Assembly (NCBI GenBank): GCA_035457705.1
Contig: DATIBD010000146.1
Location: 1-64,000 of the forward strand
Length of the DNA stretch: 64,000 nt
Reading direction: 5' to 3'
Source of the DNA: DASPGQ01 sp035457705
GTDB taxonomy: Bacteria > Acidobacteriota > Vicinamibacteria > Marinacidobacterales > SMYC01
Part shown: positions 1 to 7,735 of the stretch, in pieces
Layout of the letters: every line of letters begins with the position of its first letter
Position numbering within the stretch: position 1 is the first letter of the stretch
Notes under the pieces: model-generated
The model's input: the letters and a program-made list of their open reading frames with translations, nothing else
Databases searched by the model: none
Told to the model about the DNA's origin: nothing
Position numbers and translations under genes: made by a program

Positions 1-152
1 ACGACGAACGTGTCCGCCAGCGCGCCTGTGGGGGCGCCGACGAGCCAGACGAGTGCCGCGAGGAGGGGTCCGGCTAGCCGGGAACCCAGACTCGCGTGAC
101 GACGGCGCTCGATGAGACGATTGGACTGAATTCGCTGGCTGCGGCTTCGCAT
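1..152 (-). CDS. N-terminal part of an exported protein (cut by window start)
   Basis: Reading the minus strand from an ATG at 152-150 gives about 50 codons without a stop to the window edge. The N-terminus is arginine-rich, followed by a hydrophobic stretch around residues 27-45 and an alanine-rich end with a likely signal-peptidase site near the sequence ALA-DT. A strong ribosome-binding site (GGAGGGAG) lies just before the ATG. The mature protein lies outside the window, so no function can be given. It is divergent from the ring-cleavage operon that starts at 322. Confidence 0.6.
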   Translation of the reverse strand, partial: MRSRSQRIQSNRLIERRRHASLGSRLAGPLLAALVWLVGAPTGALADTFV

Positions 153-321
153 GATCTCCCTCCCCGCGACACAAGTAGACCGCTCGAGGAAAGGTGTATA
201 TCCCATTCCCTCCTTGCTTGGCAAGTGGCCTAAATAAAGTGTTTTCTTCGTTCATATACATGAGCTTGCGCGGTACGGCAGTGGGGCACTTCACACCTCC
301 GAGTATGCTACCCTCCGGCAT
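153..321. promoter_or_regulatory. Divergent intergenic region
   Basis: This 169-base stretch separates the exported protein on the minus strand from the catabolic operon on the plus strand, so it must hold both promoters. It is more AT-rich than its surroundings around 195-260. I see a short interrupted palindrome CTTGCTTGGCAAG near 213-225 but no convincing -35/-10 pair. No ribosome-binding site is obvious before the GTG at 322. Confidence 0.35.
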
Positions 322-1323
322 GTGATCATCGACGCGCACGCGCACGTTCTCGCCCCTCCCGAGCTCTACGCGTTCATGAACCGCCTCATAGCGAGCCGCG
401 GAGCCCACGGCTGGGCGGTCCCCGACATCCCCGACGAGGCCTATGAGAAACAAAACCGCCGGCTTCTCGGCATCATGGATCGAGTCGGAACCGATATTCA
501 GATTCTGTCTCCGCGCCCGTTTCAGTCCTTCCATTCCGAGGAGCCGGCTTCGATGGTTTTCAAGTGGATCGGTCTCGTGAACGATGCCATCGAACGGATC
601 TGTACGATGCATCCGGATCGCTTTCGCGGCGTGGCCGGCCTTCCCGAAGCACCCCGAACGACTCCGAAAGACTGGCTCGACGAGGCGCGGCGATGCATCG
701 AGGAGAAAAGGTTCGTCGGGGTTCTCCTCAACCCCGACCCGAGCGAGGGCATGAACGCGACCCCAACGCTCGGAGAGGAGTGGTGGTACCCGCTCTACGA
801 GTGGCTTCAGGCGAACGACGTTCCCGCACTGGTCCACTCGACGGCGTGCCGCAACGGTCGCGAAGACTACAGCTCACACTTCATCACCGAGGAGAGCATC
901 GCCGTCCTTTCCCTTCTCCGCTCGCGCGTGCTCCTGGATTTTCCTCGGCTCAAGCTCGTCATCAGCCACGGCGGTGGCTCGGTACCGTATCAGGTGGGTC
1001 GGTGGACGGCCGAGAGCGTCCATCCTCTGTTCAAACAGAATCGCGCCATCGATGAGCCCTTTTACGAGAGCATGAGGCGGCTCTACTACGACTCCTGCAT
1101 CTATCACCAGGAGTCCATCGAGCTCCTCATCCGGCTCGTGGGCTCCGACCGTGTGCTCTTCGGGACGGAGAAACCGGGAAGCGGCTCGGCTCCCGATCCG
1201 AGAACGGGTCGAGAGCTCGATGACCTGAAGCCCGTCGTGGAAAGCATCTCCTGGTTGACCGACGAGGATCGCGCGCGGATCTTCGAGAAGAACGCCCGCG
1301 CGGTCTATACCCGGATCGGGTGA
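322..1323 (+). CDS. LigJ-like amidohydrolase (4-oxalomesaconate hydratase type)
   Basis: A 333-residue TIM-barrel hydrolase of the amidohydrolase_2 family. The N-terminal metal motif is DAHAH (H6, H8), further ligands are likely in VHSTAC (about residue 173) and SHGGG (about 215), and the acid is probably in FGTEKPG (about 285). The HGGGSVPYQVGR stretch and the C-terminal pattern GTE...DPRTGRELDD...NARAVYTRI match 4-oxalomesaconate hydratase LigJ, which hydrates the ring-cleavage product in the protocatechuate/gallate 4,5-cleavage route. The next gene is a LigB-type dioxygenase and later genes are LigK-like aldolases, which supports that role. The start is a GTG; the stop TGA overlaps the next ATG by one base. 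A decarboxylase of the ACMSD subfamily is the main alternative. Confidence 0.75.
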   Translation: MIIDAHAHVLAPPELYAFMNRLIASRGAHGWAVPDIPDEAYEKQNRRLLGIMDRVGTDIQILSPRPFQSFHSEEPASMVFKWIGLVNDAIERICTMHPDRFRGVAGLPEAPRTTPKDWLDEARRCIEEKRFVGVLLNPDPSEGMNATPTLGEEWWYPLYEWLQANDVPALVHSTACRNGREDYSSHFITEESIAVLSLLRSRVLLDFPRLKLVISHGGGSVPYQVGRWTAESVHPLFKQNRAIDEPFYESMRRLYYDSCIYHQESIELLIRLVGSDRVLFGTEKPGSGSAPDPRTGRELDDLKPVVESISWLTDEDRARIFEKNARAVYTRIG

Positions 1324-2294
1324 TGGCCGATATTGTTCTCGGGATGGGTACGTCCCACACGCCGATGCTCTTCACGCCGCCGGAGGATTGGCCGAAGTTC
1401 GAGGCGAGAGACCGCGCGGCTACGCTGCTAGACCAGAACGGCGAGCCGAGGACGTTCGAAGAGCTCGCGGCAAAAGCGCGAGTCGACGTCTCGACCAACG
1501 GACACCGGGACGCTTATCTCGCCTGTCAGAGGCACCTCGATCGGCTGGCAGAGGCGCTCGCCGAAAGCGAGCTCGATGTCGTCGTCATCATCGGAGACGA
1601 TCAGAAGGAGCTCTTCCAGGAGGAGAACCTTCCTGCGGTACTGGTCTACTGGGGCGAGACCATCGACAACAAGTGCCGCGCTCCGAAATCAGGAGAGCCC
1701 GCTTGGTGGAGCGCTGCGCTCGGACATTACTACGGTCGTGGACGCGACGAAACGTTTCCCGTGGCTTCGGCGCTTGCGCTCCACATCATCGAAACCTTGA
1801 TGGAGCACGACTTCGACGTGGCCCAGTCGAAAAGACTGCCGAAGGACCATGGAGAAGGTCACGCCTTCGGCTTCGTGCACGCGCGGCTCATGAATTACGG
1901 GCCGATTCCGGTAGTGCCCGTGTTCCTCAACACGTACTATCCCCCCAACCAGCCCACGCCGACACGGTGCCTGCGGCTCGGGCGCGCGCTCCGAGAAGCG
2001 GTGAACGGATGGCGCGAGGGGCGGGTTGGCGTGGTAGCCTCGGGAGGGCTCAGCCACTTCGTCATCGACGAGGAGCTGGATCGAAGCGTGCTCCGGGCAC
2101 TCGATGAGGGCGATGACGCGACGCTCGCTGGGCTTCCCCAGAAGAAGCTCAATTCGGGAACGTCGGAAATCAGGAACTGGATCACGATGTACGGCGCTTC
2201 GGAGCATCTGACGCCCGAGTGGATCGAGTACGTGCCCTGCTACCGAACCAGAGCGGGCACCGGGACGGGGTGCGCTTTCGGTTTGTGGAAATGA
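1323..2294 (+). CDS. LigB-type extradiol ring-cleavage dioxygenase
   Basis: A 323-residue class III extradiol dioxygenase (LigB superfamily), predicted to open a catecholic or gallate-like ring with Fe(II) and O2. With the ATG at 1323, His12 and His61 fall at the same numbers as the iron ligands of LigB. His245 in GGLSHF matches the catalytic histidine region, and Glu282 in SEIRNW is a likely third ligand. No separate small LigA subunit is encoded next to it, so it may act alone or as a dimer. The start codon overlaps the upstream stop (TGATG) and its own stop overlaps the next start (ATGA), indicating translational coupling. The exact substrate (protocatechuate, gallate, methylgallate or another) cannot be read from the sequence. 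Confidence 0.8.
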   Translation: MADIVLGMGTSHTPMLFTPPEDWPKFEARDRAATLLDQNGEPRTFEELAAKARVDVSTNGHRDAYLACQRHLDRLAEALAESELDVVVIIGDDQKELFQEENLPAVLVYWGETIDNKCRAPKSGEPAWWSAALGHYYGRGRDETFPVASALALHIIETLMEHDFDVAQSKRLPKDHGEGHAFGFVHARLMNYGPIPVVPVFLNTYYPPNQPTPTRCLRLGRALREAVNGWREGRVGVVASGGLSHFVIDEELDRSVLRALDEGDDATLAGLPQKKLNSGTSEIRNWITMYGASEHLTPEWIEYVPCYRTRAGTGTGCAFGLWK

Positions 2295-2944
2295 CGACGA
2301 TCGAACGATGGCTCACGCTCGACACGGGTGCGGTTTCGGACGCGCTCGACAAGCTGGGTCTCGTCGGGGTGGTTACGGGGATCCGCCCGCTCACGGGCTC
2401 TACGAAAATCGCCGGCCGAGTCGTGACCGTCAAGCTCGTCGAGGCGATCCGCCTTCGAGCTCACCGCCACTTGTGCACGGCCGCGATCGAGGCGGCCGAG
2501 CCGGGAGATGTGATCGTCGTCGAGCACCGATCGCGAGACGATTGCGCCGGGTGGGGCGGGCTCCTCTCCGCCGCCGCGAAGGCGCGCGGCCTCGCTGGCA
2601 CCCTCGTCGATGGGGCCGTGCGAGACCTGGACGAGAGCCGCGAGCTGGGATACCCGGTGTTCGCACGGTCCGCGGTGCCGAAGACAGCGAGGGGACGTGT
2701 CGTGGAGGATTCCTGGAACGTGCCGGTCACGATCGGAGAGATCGATGTCCATCCCGGCGACCTCGTGATTGCGGATTCGAGCGGTGTCGTTTTCGTGAGC
2801 GCGTCACGGGAGCGGGAGATCCTCGAAACCGCGGAAACGATCGCGCGTCACGAGCGACGAATGGCTGAAGCGGTTCGGGCGGGAACGCCGGTGAGCCAGG
2901 TATTGGGAGACGACTACGAATGGATGACGAGCTCCAAACCCTGA
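2291..2944 (+). CDS. RraA/HMG-aldolase family protein, copy 1
   Basis: A 217-residue RraA-like protein. This fold includes 4-hydroxy-4-methyl-2-oxoglutarate/4-carboxy-4-hydroxy-2-oxoadipate aldolases and the RNase E inhibitor RraA. The metal-binding Arg-Asp pair is seen in GTLVDGAVRDLDES (about residues 104-117), after a WGGLLSAAAKARG segment. I start it at the ATG at 2291, which overlaps the dioxygenase stop by four bases; an upstream extension in frame has no support. In a ring-cleavage operon it most likely cleaves or decarboxylates an oxo-acid. It is the most divergent of three consecutive family members, carrying WGG where the others have YWGD or VWGD. Confidence 0.75.
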   Translation: MTTIERWLTLDTGAVSDALDKLGLVGVVTGIRPLTGSTKIAGRVVTVKLVEAIRLRAHRHLCTAAIEAAEPGDVIVVEHRSRDDCAGWGGLLSAAAKARGLAGTLVDGAVRDLDESRELGYPVFARSAVPKTARGRVVEDSWNVPVTIGEIDVHPGDLVIADSSGVVFVSASREREILETAETIARHERRMAEAVRAGTPVSQVLGDDYEWMTSSKP

Positions 2945-3570
2945 GAACGCTCTCGACCACGACGGTGAGCGACGCGCTCGACCGGCTTGGCATCTTCGGG
3001 CAGTGTCTCGGACTCAAGCCGCTCGATCTCGGGTTTCGTCTGTGCGGGCGCGCTTTCACGATGAGGACGCTCCCCGTGGCGACGGACGTGGGGACGGTCG
3101 GAGACTATATCGACGACGTTCCGCCCGGGGAGATCGTGGCAATCGACAACGGCGGACGGCTGGACCAGACGGTGTGGGGGGACATTCTCACTCTCGTGGC
3201 ATCCAGGCGGGGCGTAGGCGGCACCGTGATCGACGGGGTCTGCCGCGACGTCAAGAGAAGCCTCGAGCTGGGGTATCCGATCTTCAGTCGCGGCTGGTCG
3301 ATGCGCACGGGCAAAGACCGGGTACAGCTCGATGGGCTGAACGTCACCATCGCCATCGGTGGGGCACGCGTCAGCCCGGGCGACCTTCTGCTCGGCGATG
3401 CCGACGGTGTCGTGGCCGTACCCCGAACGAGGACCCGCGACGTCCTCGCCCAAGCGAAGGCGATCGAGGCGGCTGAAGAAAGAATCCGTGAAGCCGTCCA
3501 GCGCGGCATGCGGCTCGACGAGGCGCGCAAGAAGTTCAAGTACTTCAAACTTCAAAGCAGGGAATCGTGA
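2920..3570 (+). CDS. RraA/HMG-aldolase family protein, copy 2
   Basis: A 216-residue RraA-like protein whose start overlaps the end of copy 1 by 25 bases. The N-terminus TTVSDALDRLGIFG parallels copy 1 (GAVSDALDKLGLVG), so these two are the closer relatives. The metal-site Arg-Asp is in GTVIDGVCRDVKRS and is preceded by TVWGDILTLVASRRG. Its role is probably an aldolase or decarboxylase acting on an oxo-acid made in the pathway. The stop overlaps the GTG start of copy 3. Side-by-side copies suggest either a heteromeric complex or different substrates; the sequence does not decide this. Confidence 0.75.
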   Translation: MDDELQTLRTLSTTTVSDALDRLGIFGQCLGLKPLDLGFRLCGRAFTMRTLPVATDVGTVGDYIDDVPPGEIVAIDNGGRLDQTVWGDILTLVASRRGVGGTVIDGVCRDVKRSLELGYPIFSRGWSMRTGKDRVQLDGLNVTIAIGGARVSPGDLLLGDADGVVAVPRTRTRDVLAQAKAIEAAEERIREAVQRGMRLDEARKKFKYFKLQSRES

Positions 3571-4163
3571 GCCAACCGGGCGCGTTCGGCAGCGCTACGC
3601 TCCACGAAGCGGCCGGGCAGACCGGCGCCCTGCCTTCGGCCATCAAGCCCATTGCCTTGGGGATGCGCGTTCACGGCCCGGCCTTCACCGTCCGCTCGGC
3701 ACCGAGGAACAACCTGTGGCTCCACCGGGCGCTCGCTGACGCCGCGCCCGGTGATGTGCTCGTGGCCGAAGTGGGCGGGTGGTACGAAGCCGGATACTGG
3801 GGTGACATCATGACCGTCTCCGCCCAGACTCGCGGCATCGCCGGTCTCGTTCTCGACGGCTGCGTTCGCGACATCGAACGCATCGCGTCGTGCGGTTTTC
3901 CGGTGTTCTCTCGCGGAGCGTGCATTCGCGGTACGAGCAAGGATCCTGATGCGTCCGGCGCTCTGGGAGAGCCGATCACCATGGGGGAGGTCACAGTCCA
4001 TCCTGGCGATCTCGTGATCGGAGATGCCGATGGCGTCGTGATCGTACCGCGAGATGCCGTCGACGAGGTGCTCGCGAAGGCGCGGAAACGCGAAGCGAAC
4101 GAGGCGGAAATCATGAACCGCCTGCGCCGGGGCGAGACGACGCTCGACATCTATGGCTTCTAG
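3567..4163 (+). CDS. LigK-like aldolase (CHA/HMG aldolase), copy 3 of the RraA family
   Basis: A 198-residue protein that fits true 4-carboxy-4-hydroxy-2-oxoadipate aldolases better than its two neighbours. It begins near SATLHEAAGQTGAL, has GYWGDIMTVSAQTRG, the Arg-Asp metal site in VLDGCVRDIERI, a GEVTVHPGDLVIGDADGV segment, and ends in LDIYGF, the typical LigK/GalC ending. This enzyme would split the hydrated ring-cleavage product into pyruvate and oxaloacetate, the last step of the 4,5-cleavage route. It is slightly short at the N-terminus compared with the family's usual 220-230 residues. The start is a GTG overlapping the previous stop, and its end overlaps the P450 start by 11 bases. 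Confidence 0.8.
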   Translation: MSQPGAFGSATLHEAAGQTGALPSAIKPIALGMRVHGPAFTVRSAPRNNLWLHRALADAAPGDVLVAEVGGWYEAGYWGDIMTVSAQTRGIAGLVLDGCVRDIERIASCGFPVFSRGACIRGTSKDPDASGALGEPITMGEVTVHPGDLVIGDADGVVIVPRDAVDEVLAKARKREANEAEIMNRLRRGETTLDIYGF

Positions 4164-5319
4164 CTTCGTCTTCGATCCGTACGGGCCTCGAGTCCACGCC
4201 GACCCCTTCCCTCTCTACAAGGTGCTGCGTGACGAGCATCCGGCTTACTACAGCGAGCCCGGAGGCTTTTGGGTCCTCTCGCGCTATGCCGACGTCGCCG
4301 GCGCCGTGCTGGACACCGACACATTCTCCTCGGCCCACGGAAACATCATCGACGACTCGCCCCTCCGCGCGGGCGCGACCCTGGGCACGACCGACCCACC
4401 GCGCCACGATCAACTCCGAAAGCTCGTCCAGAGCGCTTTTCTTCACTCGAACGTCCAGAAGATGGAGCAGCCTGCGCGAGAACAGGCACGGGCGATTCTA
4501 GAGGATGCGAGAGCGCGTGGCGGACTCGACCTCGTGAACGAGCTCGCGACCCCGGTCACAACGGGAATCCTGGCTCGGCTTCTCGGCCTCCCCACCGAGA
4601 ATCTATCAGAGCTAAAGCGTTGGGTGAGCGACTCGTTGAGACGCGATCCGGTGACGCGAAAGAGCCCTCCGCTCGCCGACGAAGCTCGCAGGAAACTGAC
4701 GGCACTGACCGAGGCAGTGATCGCCGAGCGAAGGAGCTCTCCCACCGACGATCTCATCTCCGGACTCATCGAGGCTCGGGTCGACGGCGAAGCGCTCGCC
4801 GAGCGCGAGATCCTCATGACGTCACGAACGCTCCTGGCCGCCGGCGTCGAATCCACTGTGAGCTTCTTTGGAAACCTGGCGTTGAACCTGATGTGCTTCC
4901 CCGAAGCCCGCAGGCGCGTCATCGCCGAGCCAGACCGAATGGGCGACGCCATCGAGGAGTCCCTGCGCTACAACACATCGGCCCAACGATTCAGCCGCAC
5001 CCTCACGCGAGACTTCGAGATTCACGGCCAGCGCCTTCGAGCGGGCGACAAAGTGATGGTCGTCTTCGGCTCGGCTAATCGCGACGAAAGGAAGTTCCTC
5101 GAAGCGGATCGCTATGACATCGACCGAAGACCCACCGACCATCTCGGTTTCGGACATGGCAAGCACTACTGCATCGGAGCCGGGTTCGGGCGCCTCTTGA
5201 CCCGGGTGATGGCGGAAGAGCTCCTTCGCACCGTCCCCGACTACGATATCGTGGGTGAGCTCGACTGGCTGCCCTCGCCCACCTTCAGAAGCATGGTGAG
5301 CTTTCCTGTAGGCTTCTGA
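4153..5319 (+). CDS. Cytochrome P450
   Basis: A 388-residue soluble bacterial P450. The oxygen-activation helix reads AAGVEST (about residues 235-241), the ExxR motif is in EESLRYN, and the heme loop FGHGKHYCIGAG places the thiolate ligand at Cys340. It is the last gene of the ring-cleavage operon and overlaps copy 3 by 11 bases. I infer that it prepares the substrate by hydroxylation or by O-demethylation of a methoxy-aromatic, as bacterial lignin-related P450s do; the sequence alone does not prove this. No ferredoxin or reductase gene lies beside it, so electrons must come from elsewhere in the genome. Confidence 0.85.
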   Translation: MASSFVFDPYGPRVHADPFPLYKVLRDEHPAYYSEPGGFWVLSRYADVAGAVLDTDTFSSAHGNIIDDSPLRAGATLGTTDPPRHDQLRKLVQSAFLHSNVQKMEQPAREQARAILEDARARGGLDLVNELATPVTTGILARLLGLPTENLSELKRWVSDSLRRDPVTRKSPPLADEARRKLTALTEAVIAERRSSPTDDLISGLIEARVDGEALAEREILMTSRTLLAAGVESTVSFFGNLALNLMCFPEARRRVIAEPDRMGDAIEESLRYNTSAQRFSRTLTRDFEIHGQRLRAGDKVMVVFGSANRDERKFLEADRYDIDRRPTDHLGFGHGKHYCIGAGFGRLLTRVMAEELLRTVPDYDIVGELDWLPSPTFRSMVSFPVGF

Positions 5320-5374
5320 AGGAACTTTCGAGCCCTACACGTGCCTTAAAACAATATTATCAGTGTTTTCTATA

Positions 5375-5416
5375 TTTTAACAATTATTTGACAATTAATA
5401 CCGTTTACAATAGAGT
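5375..5416 (+). promoter_or_regulatory. Promoter and PerR-box-like operator before perR
   Basis: A sharply AT-rich block precedes the Fur-family gene. TTGACA at 5388-5393 and TAGAGT at 5411-5416 are separated by 17 bases, which would put the transcript start within a few bases of the ATG at 5425. The sequence TTTTAACAATTATTT at 5375-5389 matches 10 of 14 fixed positions of the Bacillus PerR box (TTATAAT-N-ATTATAA) and overlaps the -35 box. The heptamer ACAATTA is repeated at 5380-5386 and 5391-5397, one helical turn apart. Autoregulation by the product is the likely reading. Confidence 0.5.
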
Positions 5417-5424
5417 ACCGTTCA

Positions 5425-5859
5425 ATGAGCGCCACAAGCCAGAATTCGACCGAACGGTATCTGGCGTTCTGCCGAGAACGGGGTCTCGCGATGACCGTAC
5501 AAAGAAGGGTCATTCTCGAGGAGCTCGTTGGCCGCGACGATCATCCCACCGCGGATCAGATCTATGACAGTGTGCGCGACCGAATTCCCGGACTCTCGAG
5601 AACGACCGTGTATCGCGTGCTCGACACCTTCGTAAAGGTTGGCGCGATTCAGAAGGTCTTCCACCCGGACGCTGTGGTTCGGTTCGATCCGATCCGGGAA
5701 CGGCATCATCACCTCATCTGCGATTGCTGCGGGCAGCTCTTCGACCTCGAAGCCGAGGCGGTGCCCGATGTCGCTCTTCCGACGCTCGCCCACGGATTCT
5801 TGATCGAGGACTACACCATCAATTTCTCCGGCATCTGCTCTGGATGCCGGACATCCTGA
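5425..5859 (+). CDS. perR: PerR-like Fur-family peroxide regulator
   Basis: A 144-residue Fur-family repressor. The N-terminal winged helix includes LSRTTVYRVLDTF. The regulatory metal ligands expected of PerR are all present: His40 (in DDHPTADQIY), Asp88 (RFD), the His94-96 cluster, and Asp107 (LFDL). The structural zinc site is formed by Cys99/Cys102 and Cys138/Cys141. PerR senses peroxide by metal-catalysed oxidation of its histidines and then releases its targets. The gene just downstream encodes rubrerythrin, a classic PerR target. A Fur or Zur role is less likely given the complete PerR ligand set and this neighbour. There is only a weak ribosome-binding site before the ATG. Confidence 0.8.
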   Translation: MSATSQNSTERYLAFCRERGLAMTVQRRVILEELVGRDDHPTADQIYDSVRDRIPGLSRTTVYRVLDTFVKVGAIQKVFHPDAVVRFDPIRERHHHLICDCCGQLFDLEAEAVPDVALPTLAHGFLIEDYTINFSGICSGCRTS

Positions 5860-5876
5860 AGGAGGAGAACGCAAAA

Positions 5877-6296
5877 ATGGCGCAGCTCAAAGGAACCAAG
5901 ACCCACGGGAATCTCAAAGACGCCTTCGCCGGTGAGTCTCAGGCGAACCGTCGCTATCTCTACTTCGCGAAAGTCGCCGATGTCGAGGGCTACCCCGAGA
6001 TTGCCAGTAATTTTCGCGAGACCGCGGAAGGTGAGACCGGCCATGCTCACGGCCACCTCGACTACTTGAAGCAGGTGGGCGATCCCGCCACCGATCTTCC
6101 CATCGGCGACACCGCCGACAATCTCAAGGCGGCTGTTGCCGGCGAGACCTACGAGTACACCGACATGTACCCCGGCATGGCCAAGACGGCCCGCGAGGAG
6201 GGTTTCGGGGAGATCGCAAACTGGTTCGAAACGTTGGCCAAAGCCGAAAAATCACACGCCGGCCGCTTCCAGAAATTTCTCGACTCGCTCGACTGA
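5877..6296 (+). CDS. rbr: Rubrerythrin (ferritin-like diiron domain only)
   Basis: A 139-residue four-helix diiron protein starting at the ATG at 5877, with a good ribosome-binding site (GGAGGAG) upstream and 17 bases after the perR stop. The metal residues appear in GESQANRRYLYFA, in the ExxH of GETGHAHGH, in GETYEYTDMY and in the ExxH of AEKSHAGRF. The C-terminal rubredoxin domain of classical rubrerythrin is missing, so it needs an outside electron donor. Its role is reduction of hydrogen peroxide in the cytoplasm. The adjacent Fe-S protein could feed it electrons, but that is inference from gene order. Confidence 0.88.
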   Translation: MAQLKGTKTHGNLKDAFAGESQANRRYLYFAKVADVEGYPEIASNFRETAEGETGHAHGHLDYLKQVGDPATDLPIGDTADNLKAAVAGETYEYTDMYPGMAKTAREEGFGEIANWFETLAKAEKSHAGRFQKFLDSLD

Positions 6297-6355
6297 GCGC
6301 TTTTGTTCAGCGAATGGGGGCGGGCGCCTAGCGTCCGTCCCGACTGTTCGAAGCC

Positions 6356-7735
6356 GTGAAAGAAAACAAGACAACCATCTCCTACCAGCCCACCGACGGG
6401 CTGAGCTATGACCCCGACGAGCGCAAGTACTGGGACGCGACCGCCCTCGCCAAGGAGATCGAGAGGACCTTCGAGATCTGTCACGGCTGTCGCATGTGCT
6501 TCAAGTACTGTGACAGCTTCCCCACGCTCTTCGACTTGATCGATCACGAGCACGACGGCGACGTTCGCAAGCTCGACGCCGCGGAGACCGACCGGGTGAT
6601 GGGAGCATGTTTCCAATGCAAACTGTGTGAGGTCCAGTGTCCTTACACCGAGCGAGACGGTCACGAGTTTCGGCTCGATTTCCCTCGCCTCGTGCATCGC
6701 TACCGGGCGCAGAAGCGCCGGACCGAGCGGCCTTCGCTGCGAGACCGTCTACTATCCAATCCCGATCTCGCGGGAACGATGGCGCGGGCGAGCTTCGGAG
6801 TAGTCAATGCCGTCAATCGCTCGCAGTTGCACCGCAGATTCATGGAGAGGTATCTCGGCATCCATCGGGAAAAACTCCTGCCGGAGTTCGCCTCTTCGAC
6901 GTTCGAGCGATGGGCCGCGAGCCAGTGGAGAATTAGCCGTGAGCCGGGTGACCCGCCCCCAGAGGCGGTCCTTTTTCAGACGTGCTACGTGCAAAACCAT
7001 GAGCCTCAGATCGGACGGGACACTCTCGAGGTGCTCAATCGGAGCCAAGTCTCGACCGCCTGCATCGCCGGATTCCAGTGCTGCGGTATGCCGGCATGGG
7101 AGACGGGAGATCTCGAATCGACGCGGAGCCAGGCGAGGCACAATCTGAAGCTCCTGAAGCCGTTCGTGGACGCGGGGGCGAGGGTGCTCGCCATCAACCC
7201 CACCTGCGCCATGATGATGCGTCGCGAGTATCCCGACCTCGTCGCCTCGGAAGACCGCGACGTCGCGCGGAGAGTCGCCGATGCCGTTCAGGATCCATCC
7301 GAATATCTCTGGTCCATACGAAAAGAGGAGCGGTTCGATACCGGCTTCAAGAGCTCACCGGGGCCCCGGGTGGCCTACCACGCGCCCTGCCACCTCCGGG
7401 CGCAAGCCGCTGGGTTCAAGGGTCGCGATCTCCTCAAGAAGATTCCCGGTGTCGAGCTGCGGACCACGATGGATTGCTGCGGGCACGACGGCACCCACGC
7501 GATGAAAGTAGAGGGCTTCGAGTACTCGAAGCGCGTAGGCGGAAAGGCCTTCGACGAAATGAAAGGACAGGACGCAGAGGTCTGGGCGACGGACTGTCCT
7601 CTCGCAGCACTCCAGTTTCAGCAGCATGCGGGCGTCAAGCCGATGCACCCGATGAGCATCCTCGCCCGCGCCTACCGCGAGGACGGGTTTTCGAACGAGC
7701 TCGAATCCTCGGAGGTCGACGGGGGAGACCGGTGA
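6356..7735 (+). CDS. GlpC/HdrB-like Fe-S protein with two CCG domains
   Basis: A 459-residue soluble protein. The N-terminal part has two [4Fe-4S] motifs: Cys42, 45, 48, 52 and Cys85, 88, 91, 95. The C-terminal part has two CCG domains, seen as FQCCGMPAW and DCCGHDGTH, as in heterodisulfide reductase subunit B, GlpC and glycolate oxidase GlcF. It probably moves electrons between a donor and a thiol or quinone partner. No GlpA/GlpB or HdrA/HdrC gene is nearby. Instead it sits between rubrerythrin and a DUF3501 gene, a gene order I recall from other bacteria, so a role in supplying rubrerythrin is plausible. It starts at GTG 6356, and its stop overlaps the DUF3501 start. Confidence 0.75.
   Translation: MKENKTTISYQPTDGLSYDPDERKYWDATALAKEIERTFEICHGCRMCFKYCDSFPTLFDLIDHEHDGDVRKLDAAETDRVMGACFQCKLCEVQCPYTERDGHEFRLDFPRLVHRYRAQKRRTERPSLRDRLLSNPDLAGTMARASFGVVNAVNRSQLHRRFMERYLGIHREKLLPEFASSTFERWAASQWRISREPGDPPPEAVLFQTCYVQNHEPQIGRDTLEVLNRSQVSTACIAGFQCCGMPAWETGDLESTRSQARHNLKLLKPFVDAGARVLAINPTCAMMMRREYPDLVASEDRDVARRVADAVQDPSEYLWSIRKEERFDTGFKSSPGPRVAYHAPCHLRAQAAGFKGRDLLKKIPGVELRTTMDCCGHDGTHAMKVEGFEYSKRVGGKAFDEMKGQDAEVWATDCPLAALQFQQHAGVKPMHPMSILARAYREDGFSNELESSEVDGGDR

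Noticed and set aside
5388..5411. TTGACA with TACAAT (5406-5411) as the perR promoter
   Set aside because: The spacing is only 12 bases. TAGAGT at 5411-5416 gives 17 bases and was preferred.
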